Positions 31,532 to 40,949 are shown, counted from the stretch's first letter. The stretch is 42,819 nucleotides of DNA from SVFI01 sp045546735 (GCA_045546735.1 JAZQDJ010000070.1:1-42819), one strand, 5' to 3'. The notes: generated by a model from the sequence alone, not told the origin. Numbers and translations: made by a program.

Positions 31532-33253
31532 TTAACTATGATATAACTGCGCATAGAATCCCTTCTTAGCTAAAAGCTGCTCATGATTCCCCTGTTCAAT
31601 AATATTTCCGTCTTTCATAACCAGGATAATATCCGCATTTTTAATTGTAGATAAGCGATGGGCAACAATAAAGCTTGTTCTTCCCTTCATCAAAGTATGG
31701 AACGCTCTCTGAATCTTCATTTCCGTACGCGTATCGATGGAAGAAGTCGCCTCATCCAATATCAACATCGGCGGTAATGAAAGCATAATTCTCGAAATAC
31801 ACAGAAGCTGCTTTTGTCCCTGCGAAAGCATACCGCCGTCTTCTCCGATCACTGTATCATAGCCACTAGGCAAACGTCGGATAAAAGAATCCGCATATGC
31901 AGCTTTTGCCGCTGCAATCATCTCCTCATCCGTTGCCTGCGGCTTACCCATCTTGATATTCTCACGGATGGTTCCTGATTTCAGCCATGTTTCCTGCAAA
32001 ACCATACCGTAATTATTGCGCAAACTCTTTCTTTGGATATTTTGTATCTCTTCCCCATCCACACGGATTTCACCGCTTCTTACATCATAAAAACGCATAA
32101 GCAGGTTAATGACCGTTGTCTTACCGCAACCTGTCGGACCGACAATCGCTACGTTCTGTCCCGGTTTCACATGGACATTAAAATTCTCAATCAGTTTTTG
32201 CTCCGGTGTGTAAGAAAAGCACACATTTTCACAACAGATATCTCCTTGTGCCTCTTCAATCACCGCCGCATCCTCCGCATCCGGAATCTGCGGTGTCTCC
32301 TCAATTAATTCAAAAATTCTGCCTGCACAGGCAATCGCATTCTGAAGTTCCGTAATTACGCCGGAAACTTCATTAAACGGCTTTGTATACTGATTTGCAT
32401 AATTCAAAAAGCACGACAAAAGTCCTACCGTCATATTTCCCGAAAGTACGGCAAATGCGCCTGCAAGCGCCACACACGCATACACAATACTGTTGACGAA
32501 ACGTGTACACGGATTCGTCAGTGAAGAGTAGAAAATCGCTTTCAGAGAGCATTTCTGCAGACGCTGATTAATTTCCTCAAATGTCTCCATCGACTCATCT
32601 GCACGTCCGAATGCCTTTACAATCTTTGCATTCCCGATCATCTCTTCCACAAATGCCGTCTGCTCCCCACGCGTCTGAGACTGCACCTTGAACATGTCAT
32701 ACGTATGCTTTGCAATAAAGTTAGCCACAAACAACGACAGCGGTGTAATAACAACTACCACAAGGGTAATCAGCGGATTGAGCGAAAGCATAATCACAAG
32801 CGTTCCGAGGATTGTCACAACTCCCGTAAACAACTGCGTAAATCCCATCAAAAGACCGTCTGCAAACGTATCCACATCCGAAATCATGCGACTTACCGTC
32901 TCGCCGTGCGGACGGCTGTCCACATATTTAAGCGGGAGAATCTGTATCTTGTCAAATGCTTCTTTCCGGATATCACGCACCACATGATATGTCACATGAT
33001 TGTTGATGACATTCATCAGCCACTGCAAAAGCGCTGTAATAAGAACAACCACAACCACTCTCGTCAAATAATACCGGATCAGTTCAAAATTGACTGCTCC
33101 TTCTACAATGGCATCAATTGCATTTCCGATCAAAATCGGAACATACAGCGTAAGTCCGACTATCACTGCTGCAAACACAATCGAAAGCACCATAAGTCCG
33201 GTATATTTTTTCAAATAAGAAAGTACCTTTTTGATAATCTTACCCTGTTTCAT
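31532..33253 (-). CDS. ABC exporter subunit, ATPase-competent half (BmrD/LmrD-like)
   Basis: The 573-residue half-transporter has six predicted transmembrane segments (residues ~15-310) and an ATP-binding domain. Walker A is GPTGCGKTT near 368, the signature is LSQGQKQL near 475 (a non-canonical LSGGQ), Walker B MLILDEATSS near 494 with catalytic Glu intact, and the H-loop IVAHRLST near 528. It pairs with the upstream gene, whose stop overlaps this start (TAATG). The pair fits heterodimeric exporters of drugs, lipids or peptides. Substrate cannot be read from sequence. Confidence 0.92.
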   Translation of the reverse strand: MKQGKIIKKVLSYLKKYTGLMVLSIVFAAVIVGLTLYVPILIGNAIDAIVEGAVNFELIRYYLTRVVVVVLITALLQWLMNVINNHVTYHVVRDIRKEAFDKIQILPLKYVDSRPHGETVSRMISDVDTFADGLLMGFTQLFTGVVTILGTLVIMLSLNPLITLVVVVITPLSLFVANFIAKHTYDMFKVQSQTRGEQTAFVEEMIGNAKIVKAFGRADESMETFEEINQRLQKCSLKAIFYSSLTNPCTRFVNSIVYACVALAGAFAVLSGNMTVGLLSCFLNYANQYTKPFNEVSGVITELQNAIACAGRIFELIEETPQIPDAEDAAVIEEAQGDICCENVCFSYTPEQKLIENFNVHVKPGQNVAIVGPTGCGKTTVINLLMRFYDVRSGEIRVDGEEIQNIQRKSLRNNYGMVLQETWLKSGTIRENIKMGKPQATDEEMIAAAKAAYADSFIRRLPSGYDTVIGEDGGMLSQGQKQLLCISRIMLSLPPMLILDEATSSIDTRTEMKIQRAFHTLMKGRTSFIVAHRLSTIKNADIILVMKDGNIIEQGNHEQLLAKKGFYAQLYHS

Positions 33254-34983
33254 TATGCAGTCACCTCCTTCTTGAACTGTGACTCATAAATTTCTTTATA
33301 AACCACACAATCGGAAAGGAGCTGTTCATGCGTACCGATACCTTCCACTCTTCCGTCATCCAAAACAATAATCTGATCCGCATCCATGATTGCATTTGTA
33401 CGCTGCGACACAATAAACACGGTCGGCTTATAAGAAAGACTGCGGATTGCTGCCCGAAGCCTTGCATCCGTCGCCATATCAAGCGCCGACGCACTGTCAT
33501 CCAAAATCAAAATCGGAGCCTGTTTTACAAGGGCCCTTGCAATTGTAAGACGCTGTCTCTGACCGCCGGACAAGTTTTTACCGGCCTGTGCCACTTCCCC
33601 ATCAAGCCCGCCTTTTGCTTTTACCACATCAGCCGCCTGTGCTGCCTCCACAGCAGCTTCCATCTCCTCTATCGACGCATCCTCTTTGCCCCAGCGGAGG
33701 TTACTTTCTATCGTGCCTTTAAAAAGAACCGCCTTCTGCGGAACAACCGCAATCTTCTTCTCCAGTTCTTCTTCCGTATAGTCACGCACATTTTTACCAT
33801 CCACAAAGACTGCGCCGTTTGTCACATCATAAAAACGCGAAATCAGATTTACAAGCGAACTTTTTCCGGAACCTGTTCCACCGATAATACCGATGGTCTG
33901 CCCGCGTTTTACCGTAAAATCAATATCGGAAAGCGCCTCGTCACCACCGCCGGCATAGGATAAACAAACATCTTTAAACACAACAATATCTTCTGAAACA
34001 TTCTCAGAAGTTTCCGTCTCAGACTTCCACTCCATACTTGTCTCAATCGCAAAAACATCCGCAATACGGTTAGCACTAGCTAACGCTTTGTTCAGCGTAA
34101 CAATAAGATTAGCCAGTTTCACAAGTTCTACCAAAATTTGGGACATATAGTTATAAAGAGCCACAACCTGTCCCTGTGATAAAATACCGTTATCCACCTG
34201 GATCGCCCCCGTCCAAATAAGGTACACGATAGCCAGATTGATAATAATATATGTAAGCGGGTTCATAAGCGCAGACACACTGCCCGCACGCATCTGTCCG
34301 TCCGTCAACTGCTTATTTTTCTGCGCAAATCTCTGCACCTCTTCCTCTTCCTTGCAAAATGCACGGAGCACACGGATACCAATCAGGTTTTCACGTGCCA
34401 CTAAAAGCACCTCATCCAGATGCCCCTGCACCTTTTTCATAAGCGGAATGCTGATCCATGTAATGCCTCCGACCACAACAAAAAGAAGCACAATCGCTAT
34501 TGCAAAACTTGTCGCTGATTTTGCATCAATCGTGTATGCCATAATCATTGCACCGAACACAACAAACGGCGAGCGCAGAAGCAGTCGGAGAAACATGTTC
34601 ACACCCGTCTGTGTCTGATTGACATCACTTGTCATACGCGTAATCATCGTTGAAGTTCCGATGGTATCAATTTCCGAATAAGAAAGTCCCTGCAAATGTC
34701 CGAACAAAGCTTTCCTTAGTTTTGTCGCATATCCGACTGCTGCCTTTGCCGAAAAAAACTGCGCAGTCACAGAACTGACAAGTCCGACAAACGCAAGCGC
34801 AAACAATACAAGACATGCCTTGACAATATATCCTTTCCCGGCGCCTGCCCCGATTCCGTTATCGATAATCGCCGCAATCACGAGCGGTACCAAAAGTTCA
34901 AATGACGCTTCAAGCATTTTAAAAAGCGGCGCAAGCACACATTCTTTTTTGTAATCCTGCAAATAAATAAGCAGACGTTTCAT
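33253..34983 (-). CDS. ABC exporter subunit with degenerate NBD (BmrC/LmrC-like)
   Basis: The 576-residue partner half-transporter also has six membrane segments (~15-310) and an NBD with Walker A GGTGSGKSS near 366 and a canonical LSGGQRQR near 470. The residue after Walker B is Asp rather than Glu (ILILDDSASALD) and the switch His is Gln (FIVSQRTNA). These changes are typical of the degenerate site in heterodimeric exporters. Its last base is shared with the start of the next gene. The ribosome-binding site is GAGG. It is the first gene of the four-gene group. Confidence 0.92.
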   Translation of the reverse strand: MKRLLIYLQDYKKECVLAPLFKMLEASFELLVPLVIAAIIDNGIGAGAGKGYIVKACLVLFALAFVGLVSSVTAQFFSAKAAVGYATKLRKALFGHLQGLSYSEIDTIGTSTMITRMTSDVNQTQTGVNMFLRLLLRSPFVVFGAMIMAYTIDAKSATSFAIAIVLLFVVVGGITWISIPLMKKVQGHLDEVLLVARENLIGIRVLRAFCKEEEEVQRFAQKNKQLTDGQMRAGSVSALMNPLTYIIINLAIVYLIWTGAIQVDNGILSQGQVVALYNYMSQILVELVKLANLIVTLNKALASANRIADVFAIETSMEWKSETETSENVSEDIVVFKDVCLSYAGGGDEALSDIDFTVKRGQTIGIIGGTGSGKSSLVNLISRFYDVTNGAVFVDGKNVRDYTEEELEKKIAVVPQKAVLFKGTIESNLRWGKEDASIEEMEAAVEAAQAADVVKAKGGLDGEVAQAGKNLSGGQRQRLTIARALVKQAPILILDDSASALDMATDARLRAAIRSLSYKPTVFIVSQRTNAIMDADQIIVLDDGRVEGIGTHEQLLSDCVVYKEIYESQFKKEVTA

Positions 34984-35100
34984 TTCCTATACCTCACTGT
35001 AAATGTTTATTTCCAACACTAGATTATATCACAGTTTCCTATCCTTGCCCATTTTTTTATTGTGTGATAGGATAATCAAAAAACGAAAAGGAGGCTTATT

Positions 35101-35916
35101 ATGCCCAACCTGCTTTTTTGTGATATTGACGGCACTTTAGTACGCACAGACGGAAGCATTTCCGACCGCGTAAGAAATCTTTTACAAGAAATGGCTGACA
35201 GAGGACATGGTTTTATTTTAACATCCGGACGCCCCCTCTCCAGCATTCTGAAAGTCCGCGACTATATAAATATCGATTTCCCGCACTCCTACATTATTGC
35301 CAACAACGGAGGGCTTATTTATGATTGCAACGCGCAAAAATCTGTATTCGAGGCAAGACTTCCTCTTGCACTCATCGACAACTTACAGACAATTGCCGAA
35401 GAAATGCAAATTCATATCCAGACCTATACGGAAACCGAAATTGTCTGTCGGCATGAAACTGAAGAAGTATTACGTTACGCTGCCAGAATCAAAATGCCTG
35501 TTGTTTTATCCGAAAAACTGACCACGCCCCTTGTGGTTCCTCCATATAAAATGCTCGCCCTCTCCTTAGAAGGCTCCGAAGCACTGATGCCTCTGAAAAG
35601 ACGGATTGAAAATGATTTTTCGGATACCGTAAATCCGATGTTTTCCCAAGCAGGTTACCTCGAGCTGCTTCCGAAAGCAGCCAGCAAAGGGAATGCTCTC
35701 CGCTTTCTTTGTGCGCATTTAGACATTCCGGTCAAAAACACTTATGCCGCCGGTGACTCAGAAAACGACATTGCCATGCTGCAGGCCGCAGCTGTCAGTT
35801 ACGCAATGCAAAACGGGGATGAAACAGTAAAATCCAGTGCAGCTCATATCACTGCACTGGATCATAATCACGATGGGATTGCAGAAGTTTTGGAAGTTAT
35901 TCTTGCAAACTCCTGA
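35101..35916 (+). CDS. Cof-type HAD-superfamily phosphatase
   Basis: This 271-residue HAD hydrolase of the Cof/IIB type dephosphorylates small phosphorylated metabolites; substrate unknown. Motif I is LLFCDIDGTLVRTDG (Asp 8/10), motif II LTSGRPLSS near 41, motif III the Lys in AASKGNALRF near 197, and motif IV AAGDSENDIAMLQAA near 218. Cap residues (~80-180) are of the C2B type. AAGGAGG precedes the ATG by 6 nt. A perfect 11-bp inverted repeat lies within the last 30 codons. It is convergent with the secreted esterase gene, 12 nt away. Confidence 0.92.
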   Translation: MPNLLFCDIDGTLVRTDGSISDRVRNLLQEMADRGHGFILTSGRPLSSILKVRDYINIDFPHSYIIANNGGLIYDCNAQKSVFEARLPLALIDNLQTIAEEMQIHIQTYTETEIVCRHETEEVLRYAARIKMPVVLSEKLTTPLVVPPYKMLALSLEGSEALMPLKRRIENDFSDTVNPMFSQAGYLELLPKAASKGNALRFLCAHLDIPVKNTYAAGDSENDIAMLQAAAVSYAMQNGDETVKSSAAHITALDHNHDGIAEVLEVILANS

Positions 35917-35928
35917 CACACTGCCTTA

Positions 35929-37029
35929 TTACTTTTTCTTACTTTGTTTTTTCACATATTTTCCGGCTTTTTTTCCCGCCTCATATCCGACTGCATTCAG
36001 CGCTTTCTGATTCAGATGAATGGTATCTGAATAATAAGATGAATAGGAATTTATATAACCGGCTGCCTTCTTAGACACCATAATGAAATTTTTGTTTTGT
36101 GAGCACAGGGTTCCCTGTGCTTTCATAATGGTATAATTCATATTCGGAGCCGCAAGATCATGTCCGATACGAATCATAAATATTTTTTCCACGCCTTCTT
36201 TTTTCATTTTCTTATAAATATTTTTCATGCGCGAAATATATGTACTTTCGGAAATCCCCTGCGCCGCATCAGACTCTCCCTGATACCATACCATATAAAT
36301 ATGACGTACTTTTACTTTGTTCTTCTTAAGCTGTTTCTTGGCAAGACGCAGATTTTTCCGTGTGATCGACACAAGCCCACGCTTGAGCCATGTATTGGTA
36401 GAAGACCCTCCCCACGCACATGACACGCCGACCACCGGTGTCTTTGTCTGCTTATAGTAATTAATGGCAAAAGCCGATACAAGCGTTCCGTTTGTCGAAT
36501 AATTCCCATAAGAAGAATCCAGTCCGTTTACACGGTTCGTCCCTTCCCCAAACGGCTCTTTCATCAGAATCGTACGACGGGATTTTGTTGTAATATCAAA
36601 CTCATATGCCGTTCCGTATTTCGGTGTCGGCGCCTGCGATGCATTACCACCCGAACCGCACATATTACTCTGTCCGGCAAAAACAATCAAATCCACTTCC
36701 CCGTTCACTTTTACCGTATATATCTTTTTCACATTGCCCGAAATATGCGTTATCTTAGCTGTTCCGGCTTTCTTAGCAATTAATTGTCCTCTGTTTGTTA
36801 CAGCCACGACCTTCGGCTTACTGCTTGTAAAAATCGAATCTCCGGGAATGACCGTACTGATCATCCTCTGTTCTCCCGGTATCATCAAAATCTTCTCTTT
36901 GATTTTAGTTACCGTATATTCCGTTTCTGTATCCGTCGTCTCCTGCGCATATACCTTCACTCCCGCAAACAAAGCCAGGCAGCATACCAAGCAAAACGCA
37001 ATAACGACTCTTCTCTTCCAAAACTTCAT
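35929..37029 (-). CDS. Secreted carbohydrate esterase with Big2-like domain (SASA/CE6-like)
   Basis: From the ATG at 37029 (AAGGAG 6 nt upstream) the protein has 366 residues. Residues 1-27 are a signal peptide, with cleavage likely after VYA. Residues ~35-112 look like a bacterial Ig-like (Big2) domain (SKPKVVAVTNRGQLIAKKAGTAKI). Residues ~115-360 are a SASA/GDSL-type esterase: GQSNMCGSGG near 121 (nucleophile Ser), SCAWGGSSTNTW near 188, WYQGESDA near 246, and the DTIHLNQKA Asp/His pair near 339. It probably removes acetyl groups from host or plant glycans. No LPxTG sorting signal is seen; the tail is lysine-rich. Confidence 0.85.
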   Translation of the reverse strand: MKFWKRRVVIAFCLVCCLALFAGVKVYAQETTDTETEYTVTKIKEKILMIPGEQRMISTVIPGDSIFTSSKPKVVAVTNRGQLIAKKAGTAKITHISGNVKKIYTVKVNGEVDLIVFAGQSNMCGSGGNASQAPTPKYGTAYEFDITTKSRRTILMKEPFGEGTNRVNGLDSSYGNYSTNGTLVSAFAINYYKQTKTPVVGVSCAWGGSSTNTWLKRGLVSITRKNLRLAKKQLKKNKVKVRHIYMVWYQGESDAAQGISESTYISRMKNIYKKMKKEGVEKIFMIRIGHDLAAPNMNYTIMKAQGTLCSQNKNFIMVSKKAAGYINSYSSYYSDTIHLNQKALNAVGYEAGKKAGKYVKKQSKKK

Positions 37030-37119
37030 CGGACGCTCCTTCTTTCCGTACAAATTGTTTATCATCTTTTCTATTATAAAACATATCTTTTTAAAAAGAA
37101 ATACGGAAATTGGATATTT

Positions 37120-37815
37120 ATGGAAAACTACCTCATTCTTATCGCAGGTCTGCCATCCTGCTACACTAACTATGAAAAGGCCATCGTTAGCGCCGGCTTA
37201 CAATATATTTACCCCGCCTATCCGGATTTATCAAATCTTTGCACTTTGGATTATGACCTGCTGCTCCTGCCCGGCGGAGGCGATATTTCCCCTCTCTTAT
37301 ATGATTCTTCCTCAAAAGAAGGAAATCCGTCCGACTATGTAACCGATTTGATACAATTCCAGCTTCTTCAGTCAGCACTGTTGCAAAAAAAGCCCATCCT
37401 CGGTATATGTAAAGGAATGCAACTGCTCAATGTATATTTCGGCGGTACTTTGTGCACTCATCTTCCGACTGCAGACTTGCACATCTTTCCCGAAAAAGAT
37501 GTCATGCACCGCCTGTTCTTTGAACCTTATTTTCCTCACAAAACCCGCATTTTCGGAAGCCAAATTGCAGCCCACACATTATATCACTTACTTTCCGAAT
37601 TCCCCAAAGTAAACAGTGCACACCACCAGGGCATCAGCAAGCTCGGCCGGAATCTGATTACACTCCAGCATTCCGATGATTTTCTACCGGAAACAATTGC
37701 CCACAAAAATCTCCCTATCCTCGGCTTACAATGGCATCCGGAACGCCTCGATTCCTTCAAAGAAAAATGTTTCGGAAAGATGCTTCATCTGCTTTTGCAA
37801 ACACCGATGTTGTGA
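37120..37815 (+). CDS. Class-I glutamine amidotransferase-like hydrolase (peptidase C26)
   Basis: The 231-residue protein resembles gamma-glutamyl-gamma-aminobutyrate hydrolases (PuuD) and related C26 enzymes. LLLPGGGDISPLLYD lies near residue 47, the nucleophile elbow GICKGMQLLN near 92 (Cys), and catalytic His and Glu in QWHPERLDS near 206. HHQGISKLG near 168 is family-typical. The ATG at 37120 is preferred; the open frame extends far upstream into non-coding sequence. It precedes dinB by 50 nt. The natural gamma-glutamyl substrate is unknown. Confidence 0.85.
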   Translation: MENYLILIAGLPSCYTNYEKAIVSAGLQYIYPAYPDLSNLCTLDYDLLLLPGGGDISPLLYDSSSKEGNPSDYVTDLIQFQLLQSALLQKKPILGICKGMQLLNVYFGGTLCTHLPTADLHIFPEKDVMHRLFFEPYFPHKTRIFGSQIAAHTLYHLLSEFPKVNSAHHQGISKLGRNLITLQHSDDFLPETIAHKNLPILGLQWHPERLDSFKEKCFGKMLHLLLQTPML

Positions 37816-37836
37816 TACACTAACTTTTAGAAAACA

Positions 37837-37850
37837 ATGCACCTGTGCAT
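37837..37850. promoter_or_regulatory. Palindrome upstream of dinB
   Basis: ATGCAC-CT-GTGCAT is a perfect inverted repeat of 14 bp, 15 nt before the dinB start codon. It looks like a protein-binding site; the 2-nt centre is too short for an RNA loop. Confidence 0.4.
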
Positions 37851-37864
37851 AGAAAGGAAACGCC

Positions 37865-39079
37865 ATGAACAGACCGGTCATTTTTCACATTGACGTAAAC
37901 TCAGCTTTTCTCTCCTGGGAAGCATGTCATCAGTTAGAGCACAACCCTGCTGCACCTGATATCCGCCTTGTCCCTGCCATCATCGGCGGACGACGCGAAC
38001 TGCGTCACGGTGTTGTTCTCGCCAAGTCCATTCCTGCGTCCCAAGCAGGAATCAAAACCGGCGAACCGATTGTCCATGCCCTGAAAAAATGTCCGAATCT
38101 GCTTATTTTCCCTCCGGATTTTTCCATTTACCGCTCCCGTTCCGAGGCACTTATGGAATTATTCCGCACTTATGCCCCGGTTGTACAGCAATTAAGTATC
38201 GACGAAGCCTATCTTGATATGTCAGGTACACAGATTCTGTACGGCGATCCGATTGCTTTTGCACACAAATTAAAAGACGAAGTAAAAAGGACCTTAGGTT
38301 TCACGGTCAATATCGGTATTTCCACCAATAAACTGCTGGCAAAAATGGCTTCTGACTTTGAAAAACCGGACAAAGTACATACCTTATTTCCGGAAGAAAT
38401 CGCAGAAAAGATGTGGCCTCTCCCTGTTTCCGATCTTTTATTTGCCGGAAAATCTTCGGTTAAAAAACTGCATAATCTCGGAATTTTTACAATCGGTGAG
38501 TTAGCCGCTGCTGACCCGGCCATTTTACAACAGCACCTCAAATCACACGGAATAGAATTACACAACTACGCAAACGGAATTGATACATCACCTGTAGAAG
38601 CCGAGGCAGAAGCTGCAAAAGGCTACAGCAATTCCATCACACTTCCGTTTGATGTGACCGACCGCAATGACGCAAAAGGCATCATGCTTTCTCTCTGCGA
38701 AAATATCGGCTTTCGCATAAGAAAAGACAACGCCTATATCAGCGTTGTCTCTGTTACACTTGTTGATATGGATTTCCGCAAAACTTCTCATCAGGTAAGT
38801 CTCCCAAACGGGACTAATATTACAGAAGTTATATACGAAAATGCCTGCAATTTATTCGACCGCCTTTGGGACCAGAGTCCGATTCGTCTGATTGGTGTAC
38901 ACACTTCCAAAGCGTCCGATGAAAACTATACACAATACTCCCTGTTTGACACAGAGAAAAACGAAAAACTTGAAAAGCTTGACCTTGCCATTGATTCCAT
39001 CCGCAACAAATACGGGGATAATGCAATCAAAAGAGCCCGATTCCTGAAAGAAGAATCCTCTACTCGGCCAAAATCTTAA
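37865..39079 (+). CDS. dinB: DNA polymerase IV (Y-family)
   Basis: Translesion DNA polymerase of the DinB group, 404 residues. The catalytic residues are in FHIDVNSAFLSWEA near residue 7 and LSIDEAYLDMSGT near 113; the palm contains FTVNIGISTNKLLAKMASDFEKPD near 145, then a helix-hairpin-helix region (KKLHNLGIFTIGELA), and the little-finger domain follows from ~ 240. No clear beta-clamp binding peptide (QxxLF) is seen; a QYSLFDTEK motif near 375 is the best candidate. AAAGGAAA precedes the ATG. Its last 20 nt overlap the convergent pepD gene. No LexA box of the CGAACnnnnGTTCG type was found. Confidence 0.93.
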   Translation: MNRPVIFHIDVNSAFLSWEACHQLEHNPAAPDIRLVPAIIGGRRELRHGVVLAKSIPASQAGIKTGEPIVHALKKCPNLLIFPPDFSIYRSRSEALMELFRTYAPVVQQLSIDEAYLDMSGTQILYGDPIAFAHKLKDEVKRTLGFTVNIGISTNKLLAKMASDFEKPDKVHTLFPEEIAEKMWPLPVSDLLFAGKSSVKKLHNLGIFTIGELAAADPAILQQHLKSHGIELHNYANGIDTSPVEAEAEAAKGYSNSITLPFDVTDRNDAKGIMLSLCENIGFRIRKDNAYISVVSVTLVDMDFRKTSHQVSLPNGTNITEVIYENACNLFDRLWDQSPIRLIGVHTSKASDENYTQYSLFDTEKNEKLEKLDLAIDSIRNKYGDNAIKRARFLKEESSTRPKS

Positions 39080-40499
39080 GCACATACTCCCATACTCTCT
39101 GTACGGAAGAAATGCTAAGGCGCTCCTCTGTTGTATGAATATCCTTCATATCCGGTCCGATAGAAACTGCGTCAAGATCATGAATCTTCTCTGCCAAAAT
39201 ACCGCATTCAAGACCTGCATGGATAGAAATAATCTCAGGTTCTCTGCCAAAATGTTCTTTATAAATGCGTACCATTTTCTCGCGCAGAGGTGAATCCACA
39301 CGGTAACTCCAACCAGGGTACTCTCCGCTCTTTGAACAGCTCCCCTGACTTTCTTTGATCATCTTTCTCACTTTAGACGCAAGCGCATTTTTTGCATTAT
39401 CCACACTGCTGCGGATTAAAAATCCCGCTTTCACACATCCGTTATTTTCCACCGAGAAAGTTCCGAAGTTAAGTGATGTTTCCACAACACCTTCTAAATC
39501 CTTACTCATCTCCTGCACTCCGTTTGGAGCTTCCATAAAAAATGACATCAAACGGAAGAAATCGCTTGTCTCCATCGTTTTATCCTTTGCATCCTTTTCA
39601 AGCTCTGTCACAGTAATTGTAAGTCCCGGATCCGTGTCTTTCCACTCATCCTTAAGTGCTTCCTCCATCGCACGGAGCACTCCTTCTACCTGCGCAAAAT
39701 CTTTCTTGGCAAGGAACTCCGCTTCTGCCTGACAGGAAATCACATTATCTGCAGAACCTCCTTTGGCCGAAACAAGACTGATATCCACTTCTCTTTCAAG
39801 CAAATACAAAAGTTCCATCATAAGTTTATTTGCATTTGCACGGCCTTTATGAATTTCCACCCCGGAATGTCCACCGGTTAAGCCGGATAACATAATTTTA
39901 TATCGATTACCTTCCGACTCATTGAAATCTACCTGCCATTGGCCTGCCACCGTTATACCGCCTGCACATGCGACGGTAAGCTCTGTTTCATTCTCAGAAT
40001 CAATATTCAAAAGCGTATGTGATTTCAGTCCGGAAAGATCGATTGCCATCGCACCGTCCATTCCGACTTCTTCATCCACTGTAATTACCACTTCAAGACG
40101 CGGATGCGGAATATCCTTGCTGTCTAAAATTGCAAGAGCATACGCAACAGCAATTCCGTCATCGCCGCCGAGACTCGTTCCTTTTGCAGAAATCCAATCT
40201 CCGTCCACAACAAGATCCAGTCCCTCCGTCAGCATATCCTTTTCACAGTCTTCATCCTTTACTGCCACCATATCCATATGGCCCTGAATAATGACCGGTT
40301 CCTTATCCTCATATCCTTCGGTTGCCTCTTTTACAATAATGACATTTCCGACTTTATCCTGTGAAACCTGTAAATTTCTCTTTTTTGCAAAATCAACCAG
40401 ATAATCACTGATTTTTCCGATATTGTATGACCCGTGCGGTATGCTGCAGATTTCCTCAAAGAATGAGAAAACTGCACTTGGCTGTAAATGTTCTAACAT
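39060..40499 (-). CDS. pepD: Aminoacyl-histidine dipeptidase (M20C)
   Basis: PepD hydrolyses Xaa-His and related dipeptides in the cytosol with a co-catalytic metal site. The 479-residue protein has VIIQGHMDMVAVKD near residue 69 (metal His, Asp), KGTSLGGDDGIAVAYALAIL near 103 (bridging Asp), VVITVDEEVGMDG near 135 (catalytic Glu pair), the dimerisation lid domain (~180-390), and HAGLECGILAEKI near 424 (last metal His). Length is normal. GGAG lies 8 nt before the ATG. It is convergent with dinB, overlapping by 20 nt without a terminator between them. Confidence 0.94.
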   Translation of the reverse strand: MLEHLQPSAVFSFFEEICSIPHGSYNIGKISDYLVDFAKKRNLQVSQDKVGNVIIVKEATEGYEDKEPVIIQGHMDMVAVKDEDCEKDMLTEGLDLVVDGDWISAKGTSLGGDDGIAVAYALAILDSKDIPHPRLEVVITVDEEVGMDGAMAIDLSGLKSHTLLNIDSENETELTVACAGGITVAGQWQVDFNESEGNRYKIMLSGLTGGHSGVEIHKGRANANKLMMELLYLLEREVDISLVSAKGGSADNVISCQAEAEFLAKKDFAQVEGVLRAMEEALKDEWKDTDPGLTITVTELEKDAKDKTMETSDFFRLMSFFMEAPNGVQEMSKDLEGVVETSLNFGTFSVENNGCVKAGFLIRSSVDNAKNALASKVRKMIKESQGSCSKSGEYPGWSYRVDSPLREKMVRIYKEHFGREPEIISIHAGLECGILAEKIHDLDAVSIGPDMKDIHTTEERLSISSVQRVWEYVLKILAE

Positions 40500-40527
40500 A
40501 AATTAATCTCCCAACTTTTTTATAAAA

Positions 40528-40555
40528 AAGCACCGAATATTTCTATCCGATGCTT
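40528..40555 (-). terminator. Terminator of the infC-rpmI-rplT operon
   Basis: AAGCATCGGAT pairs with ATTCGGTGCTT (two wobbles) around AGAAAT, followed by T residues on the minus strand. Confidence 0.85.
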
Positions 40556-40570
40556 TTGTATCTGCCTTAA

Positions 40571-40927
40571 TTATGCAAGTTTAGATTTAGCGATTTCAGC
40601 TAATGAAGCAAATCCTGCTGCATCATTTACTGCCATCTCTGCTAACATCTTTCTGTTGATATCGATTTCAGCTAATTTTAAACCGTACATAAATCTGCTG
40701 TAGCTTAATCCGTTTAATCTTGCTGCTGCATTGATACGTGCAATCCAAAGCTGTCTCATCTGACGTCTTCTTTCTTTACGTCCTTTGTATGATGATGCTA
40801 AAGCACGCATAACAGACTGTTTTGCTACTCTATACTGGTTTGATCTTGCTCCTCTGTAACCTTTTGCAAGTTTTAATACTCTGTTGTGTTTTTTCTTTGC
40901 GTTTAAACCGCCTTTAATTCTAGCCAT
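40571..40927 (-). CDS. rplT: Ribosomal protein L20
   Basis: L20 is an early 50S assembly protein that in Firmicutes also represses its own operon. The 118-residue protein is highly basic, with ARIKGGLNAKKKHNRVLKLAKGYRGARS at the N-terminus and NRKMLAEMAVNDAAGF near residue 92, as in other bacteria. It ends the infC-rpmI-rplT operon, 22 nt after rpmI, with a terminator 15 nt beyond. Confidence 0.98.
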   Translation of the reverse strand: MARIKGGLNAKKKHNRVLKLAKGYRGARSNQYRVAKQSVMRALASSYKGRKERRRQMRQLWIARINAAARLNGLSYSRFMYGLKLAEIDINRKMLAEMAVNDAAGFASLAEIAKSKLA

Positions 40928-40949
40928 TTCTTTCCATCCTCCTTACATC

